A stretch of 64,000 nucleotides of DNA from Henricia sp. BOLD:AAB3569 (taxonomy: Eukaryota; Echinodermata; Asteroidea; Spinulosida; Echinasteridae): assembly GCA_037783545.1 (NCBI GenBank), contig JBBELK010000164.1, forward strand, positions 1,860,001-1,924,000, read 5' to 3'. The notes below the pieces were generated by a model. That model did not search any database. It worked only from the letters and a program-made list of their open reading frames with translations, and was not told where the DNA came from. Both the position numbers and the translations under genes were made by a program. This document shows positions 52,560 through 64,000 of the stretch, one piece after another (the first letter of the stretch is position 1; every line of letters starts with the position of its first letter).

Positions 52560-53485
52560 ATTAACCAAAAATCTCAAATCTAATCAAATCTTTTCTTAAA
52601 CCTCAGTTTTCATTTCTTCCCAATAGCCGTACTTTAGGATCTTCGAATTTAAATTTTCATTTCATTTCGTTTAACCACCGTGCCTCATTATTTTTTCCCG
52701 AGTTATGCAGATGGCATATATTTTGTTTCTCGGGTCTAAAAAGCATAATCGCTGCACGGGGCACAGCGGGCAATCTGCCGCGTGGAACTTCATTAAGGCA
52801 TACTGTACTAATACGCTATGGGTATATGAGTTTGACAGATGCGTTCCATGCATTATACACAAACAACGAAATTAGACTCGTGGTGTGCTTGAATATTTAA
52901 TCACTCAACTATCGCATTCAGTCGGGTGTTACTTTATGCTTTTCACTAGCGATGTTATAAACCTCCAATGTGATATTTTAAGCTTATTCCAAACATTCGT
53001 CTAAGTTATAAACCTCCACAATGGTATTCTCAGTGTAAATCTTCATTACGGTATCAAAAGTATTTTTGTCGATTCCGAATATTCTTCTTTTTTGTTTCAT
53101 ATTCGATTATCCATAAGTATTTTGAGAACATAGTCCAAAATATATTGGGTTCAATGTTGAAGTCAAATTAGGCATGTGAACTGGCCCAATTTCGCACAAA
53201 CTTCAGTCGAGACGAATACCGATATCTGTCGAAGAATCATTAATCGATTCCGACAAATGTCAAACATCAAAGTCCATGAGCAGAATAAATAATCTTCGAT
53301 CACTCGACTCACGTAATAGTTTATCCGCAAATACCGAGTATCGAAATGATTAAAGGCAGAGTCATGCCCCTCGATTACGTCACTGTGATAAATTCCCTTT
53401 ATATATAATCTTTTCCGGATACGCAAAGACTATAGTTCACTATATTAATAACTATAAGAGAATGATCAGGGGAATATCAACATAA
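52560..53485. other. No gene recognised
   Basis: AT-rich spacer between two tRNA-derived arrays. GTTATAAACCTCCA occurs twice near 52955 and 53008. Confidence 0.45.
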
Positions 53486-53487
53486 GA

Positions 53488-55048
53488 CTGGAAAGCTCAG
53501 TTGGTATGAGCGCTGGTACGGCAAAACAGAGGTTTCACTATTCAGGGGAATGCCATCATAGGGCTGGATAGCTCAGTTGGTAGAGCGCTGGTACGGCAAA
53601 CCAGAGGTTTCACTATTCAGGGGAATGCCAACATGGTCTGGATAGCTCAGTTGGTAGAGCGCTGGTACGGCAAACCAGAGGTTTCACTATTCAGGGGAAT
53701 GCCAACATGGTCTGGATAGCTCAGTTGGTAGAGCGCTGGTACGGCAAACCAGAGGTTTCACTATTCAGGGGAATGCCAACATGGTCTGGATAGCTCAGTT
53801 GGTATATATAGAGTGCTGGTACGGCAAACCAGAGGTTTCACTATTCAGGGGAATGCCATCATAGGGCTGGATAGCTCAGTTGGTAGAGCGCTGGTACGGC
53901 AAACCAGAGGTCTCACTATTCAGGGGAATGCCATCATAGGGCTGGATAGCTCAGTTGGTAGAGCGCTGGTACGGCAAACCAGAGGTCTCACTATTCAGGG
54001 GAATGCCAACATAGGGCTGGATAGCTCAGTTGGTAGAGCGCTGGTACGGCAAACCAGAGGTCTCACTATTCAGGGGAATGCCATCATAGGGCTGGATAGC
54101 TCAGTTGGTAGAGCGCTGGTACGGCAAACCAGAGGTTTCACTATTCAGGGAATGCCAACACAGAGCTGGATAGCTTAGTTGGTAGAGCGATGGTACGGCA
54201 AACCAGAGGTCTCACTATTCAGGGGAATGCCAACATGGTCTGGATAGCTCAGTTGGTATGAGCGCTGGTACGGCAAACCAGAGGTTTCACTATTCAGAGG
54301 AATGCCAACATAGGGCTGGATAGCTCACAGTTGGTAGAGCGCTGGTACGGCAAACCAGAGGTTTCACTATTCAGGGGAATGCCAACATAGGGCTGGATAG
54401 CTCAGTTGGTAGAGCGCTGGTACGGCAAACCAGAGGTTTCACTATTCAGGGGAATGCCAACATGGTCTGGATAGCTCAGTTGGTATATATAGAGTGCTGG
54501 TACGGCAAACCAGAGGTTTCACTATTCAGGGGAATGCCATCATAGGGCTGGATAGCTCAGTTGGTAGAGCGCTGGTACGGCAAACCAGAGGTCTCACTAT
54601 TCAGGGGAATGCCAACATAGGGCTGGATAGCTCAGTTGGTAGAGCGCTGGTACGGCAAACCAGAGGTCTCACTATTCAGGGGAATGCCAACATAGGGCTG
54701 GATAGCTCAGTTGGTAGAGCGCTGGTACGGCAAACCAGAGGTCTCACTATTCAGGGGAATGCCAACATAGGGCTGGATAGCTCAGTTGGTAGAGTGCTGG
54801 TACGACAAACCAGAGGTCTCACTATTCAGGGGAATGCCAACATAGGGCTGGATAGCTCAGTTGGTAGAGCGCTGGTATACGGCAAACCAGAGGTCTTACT
54901 ATTCAGGGGAATGCCAACATAGAGTTTGATAGCTCAATTGGTAGAGTGCTGGTACGACAAACCGGAGGTCTCACTATTCAGGGGATGCCAACATAGGGCT
55001 GGATAGCTCAGTTGGTAGAGCGCTGGTACAGCAAACCAGAGGTCTCGT
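53488..55048 (+). repeat. Tandem tRNA-derived satellite, about 21 units of 73-75 bp
   Basis: Unit: GGCTGGATAGCTCAGTTGG, TAGAGCGCTGGTACGGC, AAACCAGAGGTCTCACTATT, CAGGGGAATGCCAACATA. The A box, D arm and an anticodon stem CTGGT/ACCAG with loop ACGGCAA are kept; the T arm and B box are absent. Variants: ATATATAGAG insertion at 53805 and 54488, CAACATGGT versus CATCATAGGG ends, one AGCTTAG and one AGCTCACAG. Since 75 is 25 codons, repetitive open frames (LDSSVGRALVRQTRG) arise by chance. Confidence 0.95.
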
Positions 55049-55049
55049 T

Positions 55050-58000
55050 CGTTATTTTAGCAAAATGTGACATGAAAATTACAAAATCTCTCTTTTCATC
55101 ACAAATTTTAATTCAATTCAATGGCTACGTGATTGCAGTTTCACAAGTTACACGTATCAACTGGGGTTATAGGAGCGATATTTACACAGGTATAGCAAAG
55201 ATCAAGAAAAATACAGCCCTTTGGAGCAATTTAAACAGTGCTTGTCATAAAATATTTCTTTGGTTTCAAAAACGTCTGGGATCGAGAAATATGAATTCCA
55301 TAATCAATGTGCACCTCATAACAACAAAAGGTCTGGACTGAAATTCGATAGGACAGAGAGAATGACTGGCGGACCCCACGAGAGAATTATATTTAATCTT
55401 GGATGACGTTGCCAGGAGCCGAATTGGAAGACATTAAAAAGCCCGAGCGAGGGAGACAAAAGAACGTACCACGGGGAGAAGAGGCGAGCGGGGAAGTGCG
55501 CGGTCCCAGGCCGACCAAACGTCGCTTTTCACCCGGCCTTGATTTGCTAGATTGTCCACTAACAATCCAGCGCCAAATTATGCTCCGTTTCAATTTCAAA
55601 CCGCCTGCATTTCTTTATGTATATAGCTTGACAGGCCTCGCCTGTCTGCTCCATTTTTTCCCTCGAATGTTTTCGGCAAATTATGGGGAAATTTGATACG
55701 ACGGGATGTAGTGTTCAGTCGTAAAAGCATCGGGGCAAAGATACGAAGGGCATGTGTAACAGATACTGTCATCCATACAGAAATAGAAAAGTACGAATTC
55801 ATTAAGGTCCCAGTGTATGGGTGCACTATAGTGTGATATCGCTACGACCTAAACAATGGACATCGAATGCCTCATACCTCGCTCCTCAAACTCACGTGAC
55901 CTGGGGCGCATGAGTGTGTCAAATTTTCACAGAAAAAAGAGGTTCTTTATTATACATGTAGTTCAAAGTACGGACCTCAAAATGTACGCTTATTTTAAGT
56001 ATGCAGTTACATCAGAAATAGGTTTTTGGTTCTATAGTCGTTAAAACGGGCCACAGTGAACCAAACCATTGGCATAATTACAATTAAGAGCACAATTTCA
56101 TTGGGTTAACTGAGTGGATTTTGTTCCTTGGGTATGCATATGTGTGCACAAAACACATGGGGGAAAAGAAGAAGAGGAAAAAAACTAGAAGAAAAAAACT
56201 AGAAGTATTTCCCAGCAGGGATGGCATGCACGTCGTCATTATATCATGTTATAGACCTCACATGGCTACAGTCTGTGTTAATTTAACACTATGCGGGTTA
56301 TTATTCAAGGGTGAGTGAGTTCTGATCGGCGGTATGGGAGGCCATATGGTCAGTTAATTTAGCCGACGCAGTAATGCCACGCCTATAGCACTTTAATTAT
56401 ACATGCACAAACGGAAATTCTTTTTAAATAATGACTGGAGCGAAAGACGGCGCAATCTGTTTACGTTATTTCCGATTTTGCCAGTCGTTGAACCCCGTAA
56501 AATGGCCATATGGTGTGCAGGATTTAACAAAACACTAACTTTTGCGCTAACGAAGTTTATACAAAGAAAGAAACCGAACGAATTGTTACGAAATTAATTA
56601 CCAAAATTAATATGAAACAGTGTAATTTAAGACGAATAATTGCAACTAATGAATTCAGACACGTTCAATATTTTGTCAGGCTCTTTTTTAGCTTCTTTTT
56701 AACATAAATTGTCGAATATGTTAGTGTTTTGAATGTAATCTTTTCAACATCAACAGACTGTAATCGGAAATTTTTCTAAAAATACTATAGACCTTGTCCA
56801 AAGTAGTTAAAATATAGCTCCTAATGAAAAATCAACAAAACTAAGTGCATTACGTATGAGCGAGACACGTTTTCCATGTTTCTCGCAAACAAAGGGGGTG
56901 ATGGTCCCTGTTCGGTATGAAATGAAATTTCAGTTGAACTTTGAATGGGGTCATGAGGGGTGTAGGGGCCGGGTGTTTTTTTGGCAATAAAGTGGGTACG
57001 ATCATCACCGCGACAGGGGCAGATGGGCGGGCGAGCACCCGGGGGAGAACGTCGTGGGGCTACGGCGGTGCACCATGCAGGCCGGCACGCGTTTTGTCCT
57101 CTGGCACTGCTATAGAGATGTGCTTTGTGGTGTGCGGGTCCCACGATTCAGTATTGCTGCGAGCCTCGTTAATAATCTTTGGGATTTTGCAGATTAACTT
57201 ATTACAACAGGAGAATTGTATTATCAGGAATGAATACAATGAAGAATAAAGAATAGTAAAACTATTTCCTTGTTATAAGCAGAATGTTGTATTATTTTTA
57301 CGAATGAGATTTTTTTATATACGAAACACAAATGATTCCACAGCCCTGGGAAACAAATATATTCATGAAACAGTCGTATGAAATGTTCTTTAAAATCGGT
57401 TACCCGAAATTCGGTTGTATATCTTAGCAACATCTACGATTCCAAAATTATCGGCCTTGGTTTCTGGTTAATGTACAAACTGGGAGTGTAATTGTAACAT
57501 TAAGAACAAATGAAACGGTCAACACGGGGCACCGTAATTATCTACTTATGCCACGAAACAAGCAACATTAAAATGATATTCAACACCGCGCGAGCACCGA
57601 TCGAGGAAAACCCCTCAGTTTCCTTTGCCGATTAATCTTGTTATTCCCCGGCCTGATCGGGAACGACTAGGAACAAATTCTGCTCACCGAAACAAACTCT
57701 CGTCCCTAGCTCATTTGTCACGTGCCCGTGTTTACAATCTGCCGTTTTGGCGGGCTGAACTTTGCTCGGAACCCACATTATAACGTGCGTGCGTTAACTC
57801 GCAGACGATCACTCTGTATACCTTTTTTCCGCCTTCGCCACTTTTCTCCCATTTCGTCCTTAGCAACGGCTCGTGTTTGCTTAACGCTGGCAAAGACATG
57901 GGTAACGATATTACAATGTCAAGTCTTCGCTGTTATGCAGTTTTGGCCAGATACTGACGCTGTTTTGGTCAAATCCGGCTGCGAAATTTATTCAGAGCGC

Positions 58001-58690
58001 ATACTTTGATAAATTTCACTCGTTTTCTATAGCAGAGAATCCCTAATGTCCACAGTCAATAAAATTGTCTTCTGCATCATTTCAATAATTTCATTAAACT
58101 TCACAAAAACATGAATTCTTGTCTTCTGCTTTTTTCCCTTTCTTCCTATTTTCTTACTGCGCCGTTGTCATGGCGATCTGTAACGTACGCATGCATTGCC
58201 AGTCTCGGTGTGTATATATCATTTTGTGTATTTTTGACAGATGCATCTTATTAATACCAAATGTGTATCGGAGCAGATTGCAATTTGCAACTACATTTCG
58301 AGACGTGAATTGTAAAAGAAATCCTATTGGCTCTTAACCGCATCACGTGGTTCCTCACGTCCATTGCGGTGAACGCTTTCATAATGCACCATTTGTCAAA
58401 AAAGCTTTTCAATTAGGCTCGTTCAAGGCCGGTCACTGCAGTGCGTATAAGTGCTAGTAATTATTCGTCCCAAAGAAACTACACTGAAATGAAATAATGC
58501 ATACAGCAACTGACAAAAGATTTTTACTTGAATGCACGACAGAGTGTGCAAAAATCCTTTGTTGTGTATCGCCATATGTAATGTACATCTATGCAAACTA
58601 AATATGATTGTGACATAACAGTCAGCTCAGTAATATTATTAGCTAATTTTCAAGCAGAAGTTTTCATGTCACCCTATAAATAGTCAAAGT
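55050..58690. other. Long stretch with no gene recognised
   Basis: CpG-moderate patch at 55400-55680. A purine tract with two AAAAAAACTAGAAG copies lies at about 56165-56202. Frames at 55403-55696, 56821-57249 and 57722-58009 have no recognisable domains. Confidence 0.4.
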
Positions 58691-58694
58691 GAGA

Positions 58695-58780
58695 ATTAAA
58701 GGCACATGGTCGTCAATGCGCGCGTGAGGCCAAATTCGTGCCACGAAATACGCAGCGCATTGACGAGCCTTGCCTTTAAT
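58695..58780. repeat. 86-base hairpin
   Basis: ATTAAAGGCACATGGTCGTCAATGCGC faces GCGCATTGACGAGCCTTGCCTTTAAT, and the loop contains the palindrome TTCGTGCCACGAA. It may be a small MITE; precursor-RNA folding is possible but unsupported. Confidence 0.65.
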
Positions 58781-58789
58781 CAGTTTTTT

Positions 58790-60520
58790 TAACTTATTGT
58801 CAAATACGTTCCACGGTAACCTCAATATTGCAATTTGAAATTTATTGACAAAATCTGAAATGTGACCCGCTGTATAAATAAGGGGGGAAAGTAGATATAA
58901 CAACGCAGGAAAAAGGGACCTATTTTGCTGCTTAAAAAGGTTTGCATTATAATTGAAGGAGGAGTAAATGTACAGAATCGCGAATACATTATTTTTGCAA
59001 GTTGATTAAACGTAACCAGGGCGCGTTTAAAAATAGAATGTTCACTTACGTACACCCTCTCGAAACTATGACAACGTTTTGCTATATACATGTACAAAGG
59101 GAATATACCGTCCGGCCGAAATCCAGAGAATTACGAAACGGCTGAAGGAGAATTTTCCGCCCGTAAATGCCAAAGCTGCAAGTTTGTCAAATAAACACAG
59201 CTGAATAGGAGACGTGTCGTAGAATCTGATTGGTTGATTGCGAAGAATGTGACAGCGCGTATGATTCGCCAATGAGCTTGCGTCCATTGACGCGCAAAAA
59301 TGGCAATGTCATTTTCTACCATACGGCTGTTTTATGCGTCTACTTTTCTTACTAAACTATAGAAACAAAGTGTTTCATAATTTGTTTTGTCAAAATGGAG
59401 GAAGCTTATGTACAATAGAAATGGTTTAATCATGACCTGCATTATTTGCGCATGAATATATCAACGGAGCTAAGCTAAGAGCATGCAATTGCTACCAGGG
59501 AAAATCAACAAATTCTGCATGGTTAAATTCATGTCCTGTTTTTCTGATTTTTAGAAAACCGAGAAATCATTCACTTCGACGGAAAACCAATTAATTAAAC
59601 CTTACGCCCCGCAAATAAGATACAATATCTTCTTCAATTGTCGGATTGTGAGTCGCTGGATTAAAGCCTGGAGTCGACTCCCCGATAATCCGATTTTTGC
59701 GGAACGGTTAACGGATTATCGATAATCCCATATCAGTTTTTTTTTTAAATACAGCACTGCAAAATACAAGATTACAGATCCCGCACTTTCGGACCGCGAC
59801 GCGTCCTTCGCGCTTTCTTTAATTCTAACCTCAAAGACTTTGTTTTATTCTGAAAGGATTTCATTCCTTGGAAAACATTATTCCTTTTTCTAATTTCGGC
59901 CGTGAAGGTCGGATCTATCTCGGGGTTTTGTCAGCTTAATCTTCTCGTTGCATTTTGAGAGGAACAATTCTCGATCGTCAGGGAATGATCTTTATATGGT
60001 TGATTTAGTATATCAATTGGAAAGGTGAAGGATGGAATCTCAAAGATAGGACAAGTATAAGTTGGAGCGATAGAACGGACAAAATGGCTTCAAATGTACG
60101 ATCAATTTTTGAAATGTTCAAATAAATCAGACAGTTTGCTCATCATGAACAGATATTGCCAATTTTCACACCACTCACAATATTCCGACATTCTGCGCGT
60201 TTGATGAGTATTAAAGGACTCATATTTCGGCACAAAAGACACTCGAAAAAGAACGCCGAATGTCAAAATGAGATAAAAATTATTAAAAAACTGACAATCA
60301 TTTCTGTTAGCCAATCACAAACGTTTGAAGTCCGAAACAGGTTGTCGGATATTTCTTGATTTTGAACCACTCAAGTTGAGGGACGTGGTATTAAATTGCT
60401 CCGACTGAATATCGGGTATATTGGTATAATGACTTTGAATGTTCCTCACAGAATTCTGTCAGGAGGATTTTTAACCTATTCAACAATGACATAATGATGG
60501 TGTTTTTTCTTAATCTTTCT
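58790..60520. other. No gene recognised
   Basis: AT-rich; frames of 60-91 codons without domains. Confidence 0.4.
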
Positions 60521-60527
60521 TGTTTAG

Positions 60528-60586
60528 TTGAACGGGAGAACAGTTTCGACATGTCCAAGTTTTGCGATAAGCATTCTTCGTACAAG
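60528..60586 (+). CDS. Candidate internal exon, 59 bases, unidentified gene
   Basis: A pyrimidine-rich tract ending TTGTTTAG precedes it and the strong donor AAG|GTACGT follows at 60586/60587. Entered in phase 1 it reads (V)ERENSFDMSKFCDKHSSYK and leaves in phase 0. That entry phase matches the donor at 50531. It could equally be a chance splice-site pair; the next exon would lie beyond this window or in unrecognised DNA. Confidence 0.35.
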
Positions 60587-60589
60587 GTA

Positions 60590-63500
60590 CGTAAAATATT
60601 TTCTTTCTTTTCAACTTTCTTTCATTAAGCCCACAACGCACGATCGCTTCTATCCCGATTATGTTTTCCTCAAATAACTCAGATGAGGTTTAATGAACAC
60701 CACTGATCAACTGTACAAACCCTGGATAAATACATTTGGAGAGCAAATCATGGCATAAACAAACAAAGAACCTGCGAGGGATTGAAGTCCACGCCTGCCG
60801 AATTTTGGCGCCAATCAATAATTCTAGTTAATTTGAAAATCCCCAACCCAGCGACTAGCACTTAACGCGGTAATTTTTCTTACCGGCGCGCGCTTGCATA
60901 GACAGTGATAAATGGTACTTGGGTTATAAATTAGGCAAATAGACGTGACAACTAGGCACTTGATATCTTTCTATTTTTTCAATCGTTTTGATTTGGAAAA
61001 CTGGTGGCGTGAAACCGAGTTCAAAAGGTCTCCCTGAGGTGTTAAATGATGACACTTTCCATTTGCACGTGCATGTATTCCGATCCAGCTCACTTTGTGA
61101 ATATGATGTGTTGCAATTCGTATTGTATTTTACGACTGTTTTATCGCTGTCAAAACAGCAATATAAACTAGTGTTGGGAAAAACCGGATATCTCGAAATC
61201 CGACTAATGTTCCGATGATTAAAAACCCAATATTCGAACAACCGATTTTGCAAATATTATCATCAACTTATCATTTTTTTCAATTGAAAACGAAGTATCG
61301 ATTTGTTATCGTTCGGTTTTGAAAATTTGGTTTTCAGACCCAGTACCGTTTTTGTATACGTATGCTCTAAACGATTTGTAAATTCTGCACATCTAAACAT
61401 GCTTTTAGACTATCTTTATACTGCAAATAGTCTGTTTAGAAGAGAGTTTAAAAGTTAAATGCTTAATTACTATACACTACAAATTATGCATGACTTGGGC
61501 TAAACGTGTGATAAAAAGTGGACACAAATATCAGTCTAGAATTCTAAACGCATTTTAAAGTAATGTTCCATTATATTTTAGTTTGCAGATAATAATGACA
61601 GGTTGATATATCTACGACACGAATACCTGAATATTCCAACACGTTATGTGAGATATGCAAACATGATCTCGTAGAGTGCCCCACACTTCACGAGTGGAGC
61701 CCCATTCATTCAAACACCGGTGACACTTATGTGCATAAATTATCATAATCAGTCGTCTGAGGTTTCCCCGCGCCTCGTATGCAAATTAGAACTTAAAACC
61801 CCAACGGGTTCTACTCGGCAAATAAAAGATGCCCCTATCCTGAGGTATATATTCTTTGAAGCTGCCGATATATAACCACCAAGGAACGGGGAGCCAGCGA
61901 CATCCATTTATCAAGCTTAGCCCTCCGGCCAAGTAATTCCATGATGGACCATAATAAGTTTACAATCCACGCCTCAACCCCTTCCACGACACCACATTGT
62001 CAACATCCGAGAAACGAGGACAAACAAATAGACCTTTAGAACTGCCAATATTTTACAGTCCGCCAATCTTGCTCCAGCCTTGCACACGGCTTACTACGAT
62101 CCAATATTTTCCTTCTCCATAACAAGATTTCTTCCCCCGCGCAGACCAAAACCTTATACCCATCCGCAGCCCCTCCCAAAATAATTTGATTTTGGTAGGG
62201 CATTATCCTCTGAGCAAATAGGCCTTCGAAGAAGACCATATCTTAAAACTAAGGGGGAAAAACGAAGCAATATGCAACTATGTGACTCAATTCGTGCGGA
62301 CAACATTCAGGTATAAGCTGTATTTTCATTTTAAAAACGGGTCGGGCTTTTTAATAAACCGCGCACTGCAGAGGCCCTCTGGCCATGCAGGCGTCGATTT
62401 CGTAGGCAGATTTTCCAAAATTGCATTTTCTCGAATTGAGCACTGCACAAGAGCCCCTTCAGGGAAGTTTTTACACTGCCAAAATCTTTGCATCTCGCCT
62501 TTTATTTCAGCTAGCCCGGGCTGCAACGGGCCCGCCTTCCCTTATTCTATTTCTATAGCTCTAAGTGATATTCTCCACTTTGCGAGAGAAGAGCACGAGG
62601 CGAAATTTGAGCGGCCTGGCCAGTTGTTTGCGGCAAATTAGTCCTTTTTTAGTTGCTCGGGCTTCTGTCTAGAATTGCTAGGAGTCTTAACAGGATGGTG
62701 TGGCCTGTTCGCTAGTCCTATAGGAGTTTTGAGACAAAGAAGCCGCTGCGTAGCAAGCCAGCGGGGCTATACGCGTTGTGAATACAGCTCTACAGTAGAC
62801 GGCTGATGAAGGAGACACCAGAAGTATATTCGTTCAGTGCAGCAGAAAATGTATAAAAGGGATGTTTCAAAGTAACATTAAAATTCAAATTCATGCCCTG
62901 TAACAGACTGCCACCCAGCAATAACTATCAGTTATGTCATGCACATGTTTCATGAAATGTTTTGTGTTTTGGACATTACCAAGCTTATGTACACCCACAG
63001 ATTTCATTCTGGAATGGTCGTTTCAGATGTACGTGTGTGTCCAATGCGTATAATGGTTTCCCCCAATTTTGCGTCAACTAAAATAAGGTGTCCCATGCGT
63101 AACGCCAATTTGCTAATTTGTCACGTATCTATTAACTGAAACAATTAATGACTCTGCTGAAAAGTATACTTTATAACACTGCCATTTTTTAAAAGGTATG
63201 TGTACACTGGTTCAAAATCTGTAGAGATATGGTTATTTCAGGTCACTTGAAATTTTGAACCGCAGCAGCATTGACATAGAGCAGTTTCAAATACCACGTA
63301 AACAAACATGACGTTTAACATGCAACGATGTTTGCGAGCATTGATGGATCAGGCGTAAAATTAAGGAAATGCAACATGAATTATTATATGATTTGGTGTA
63401 TAGAAGACTATATATGGATACATTAGCTACATGATTTATACCCGTAAACTACTGAGTTGACGCTTACTTTAGTGTGCCCCACGCAGGCGCTGCAACTGTC

Positions 63501-63650
63501 CATTAGCACTTAAACAATAATATTATAAGCCTTCAAAAAACAGTCTATATCGGAATAGGGTGCCCCATGGGAATTTTGCCTTTTATGGAAAGAAACAAGG
63601 GGGCTAATTGTCGAAGAGAACGAGAATAACAGAGGCTACGGGTGCGGTAA
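60590..63650. other. No gene recognised
   Basis: An octamer ATGCAAAT at 61779-61786 is a POU-factor motif but may be chance. The 119-codon frame at 62282-62641 has no domain that I recognise. Confidence 0.4.
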
Positions 63651-63654
63651 ATGA

Positions 63655-63673
63655 TGACGTCATCGTGACGTCA
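63655..63673. promoter_or_regulatory. Two tandem CRE sites
   Basis: TGACGTCA occurs at 63655-63662 and again at 63666-63673, start-to-start 11 bases, about one helical turn. The perfect octamer binds CREB/ATF factors. No associated exon is seen within the remaining 330 bases. Confidence 0.45.
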
Positions 63674-64000
63674 CTTGGTAAATCGTGTTGGTGAGATTAT
63701 GTCTATTTTAGGTACAGCAAAATGCACCAACGTGCGCTCGACGTTCTGAAAGTTACAGCATATGTGTAAGGCGTATACCATTTTATGTGCCCACAAGTCC
63801 ATCTGCATGGCGATTTAATAATTGTTGATTTTTAAAACCAAGATTATTGTTTTCACTTTTTCAAAACAATATAATAGAGACATTTATAACGCGCACATAT
63901 CCATCTCAATGATGCTCAAGTCGCTTTCACACTTATTACCCCTGGTCATTGGGCCCAATTACATTCCTAATCCTTCTCAACTCCCCGCTGACAAGTATAC

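Noticed and set aside
53813-54922. Two 121-142 codon frames with 25-residue repeats (LDSSVGRALVRQTRG)
   Set aside because: Product of the 75-bp tRNA-derived satellite; a chance consequence of the unit length.
53488-55048. Cluster of functional tRNA genes
   Set aside because: Units lack a T arm and B box, have C at position 33 and no acceptor-stem pairing at the right distance.
53488-55048. CRISPR-like array
   Set aside because: Whole units repeat with no unique spacers, and the setting is a eukaryotic genome.

Overview
This is a 64 kb window of an animal nuclear genome with low gene density. The evidence is a split paired-class homeobox gene with consensus splice sites, tRNA-derived SINEs, an L2/CR1-type LINE remnant, many palindromic non-autonomous DNA transposons and several satellites. 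There is no sign of bacterial gene organisation. The repeat style (TA-flanked foldbacks, a SINE with an L2-like tail) and the homeobox type suggest a deuterostome invertebrate, most likely an echinoderm. That placement is an inference.

The one gene I can build with confidence lies at 9252-11565 on the + strand. It has four exons encoding about 270 residues: a homeodomain split by an intron at position 46/47, alanine-rich linkers and a C-terminal OAR motif. Splice phases and reading frames fit at every junction. The sequence flanking the homeodomain and the intron directly before it point to the Drgx (Prrxl1) family. A short upstream start exon at 8385-8410 is possible but weak. A second, much less certain gene may begin in a CpG-rich block at 50.1-50.5 kb and continue in a 59-base exon at 60.5 kb, whose phase matches.

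The rest is mostly repeats. 3.2-4.2 kb holds a solo arm of a large foldback element whose outer part is expanded into a 116-bp tandem array; a full palindromic copy lies at 39.1-40.4 kb and further arms at 15.2, 35.8 and 38.4 kb. 11.6-18.6 kb is dense in short palindromic elements, including a Tc1-type MITE directly beside a 0.75 kb minisatellite with 21-bp periodicity. 27-34 kb and 41-49 kb contain more MITE copies, a SINE and an L2-type LINE end that share nearly identical 3' tails. 52.2-55.05 kb contains two tandem arrays of tRNA-derived units on opposite strands, the larger with about 21 copies of 75 bp.

The long ORF-like stretches inside these arrays are by-products of repeat lengths divisible by three and are not called as genes. 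Most of 19-27, 30-34, 42-47 and 55-64 kb shows nothing I can name; it may hold introns or regulatory DNA of the homeobox genes.
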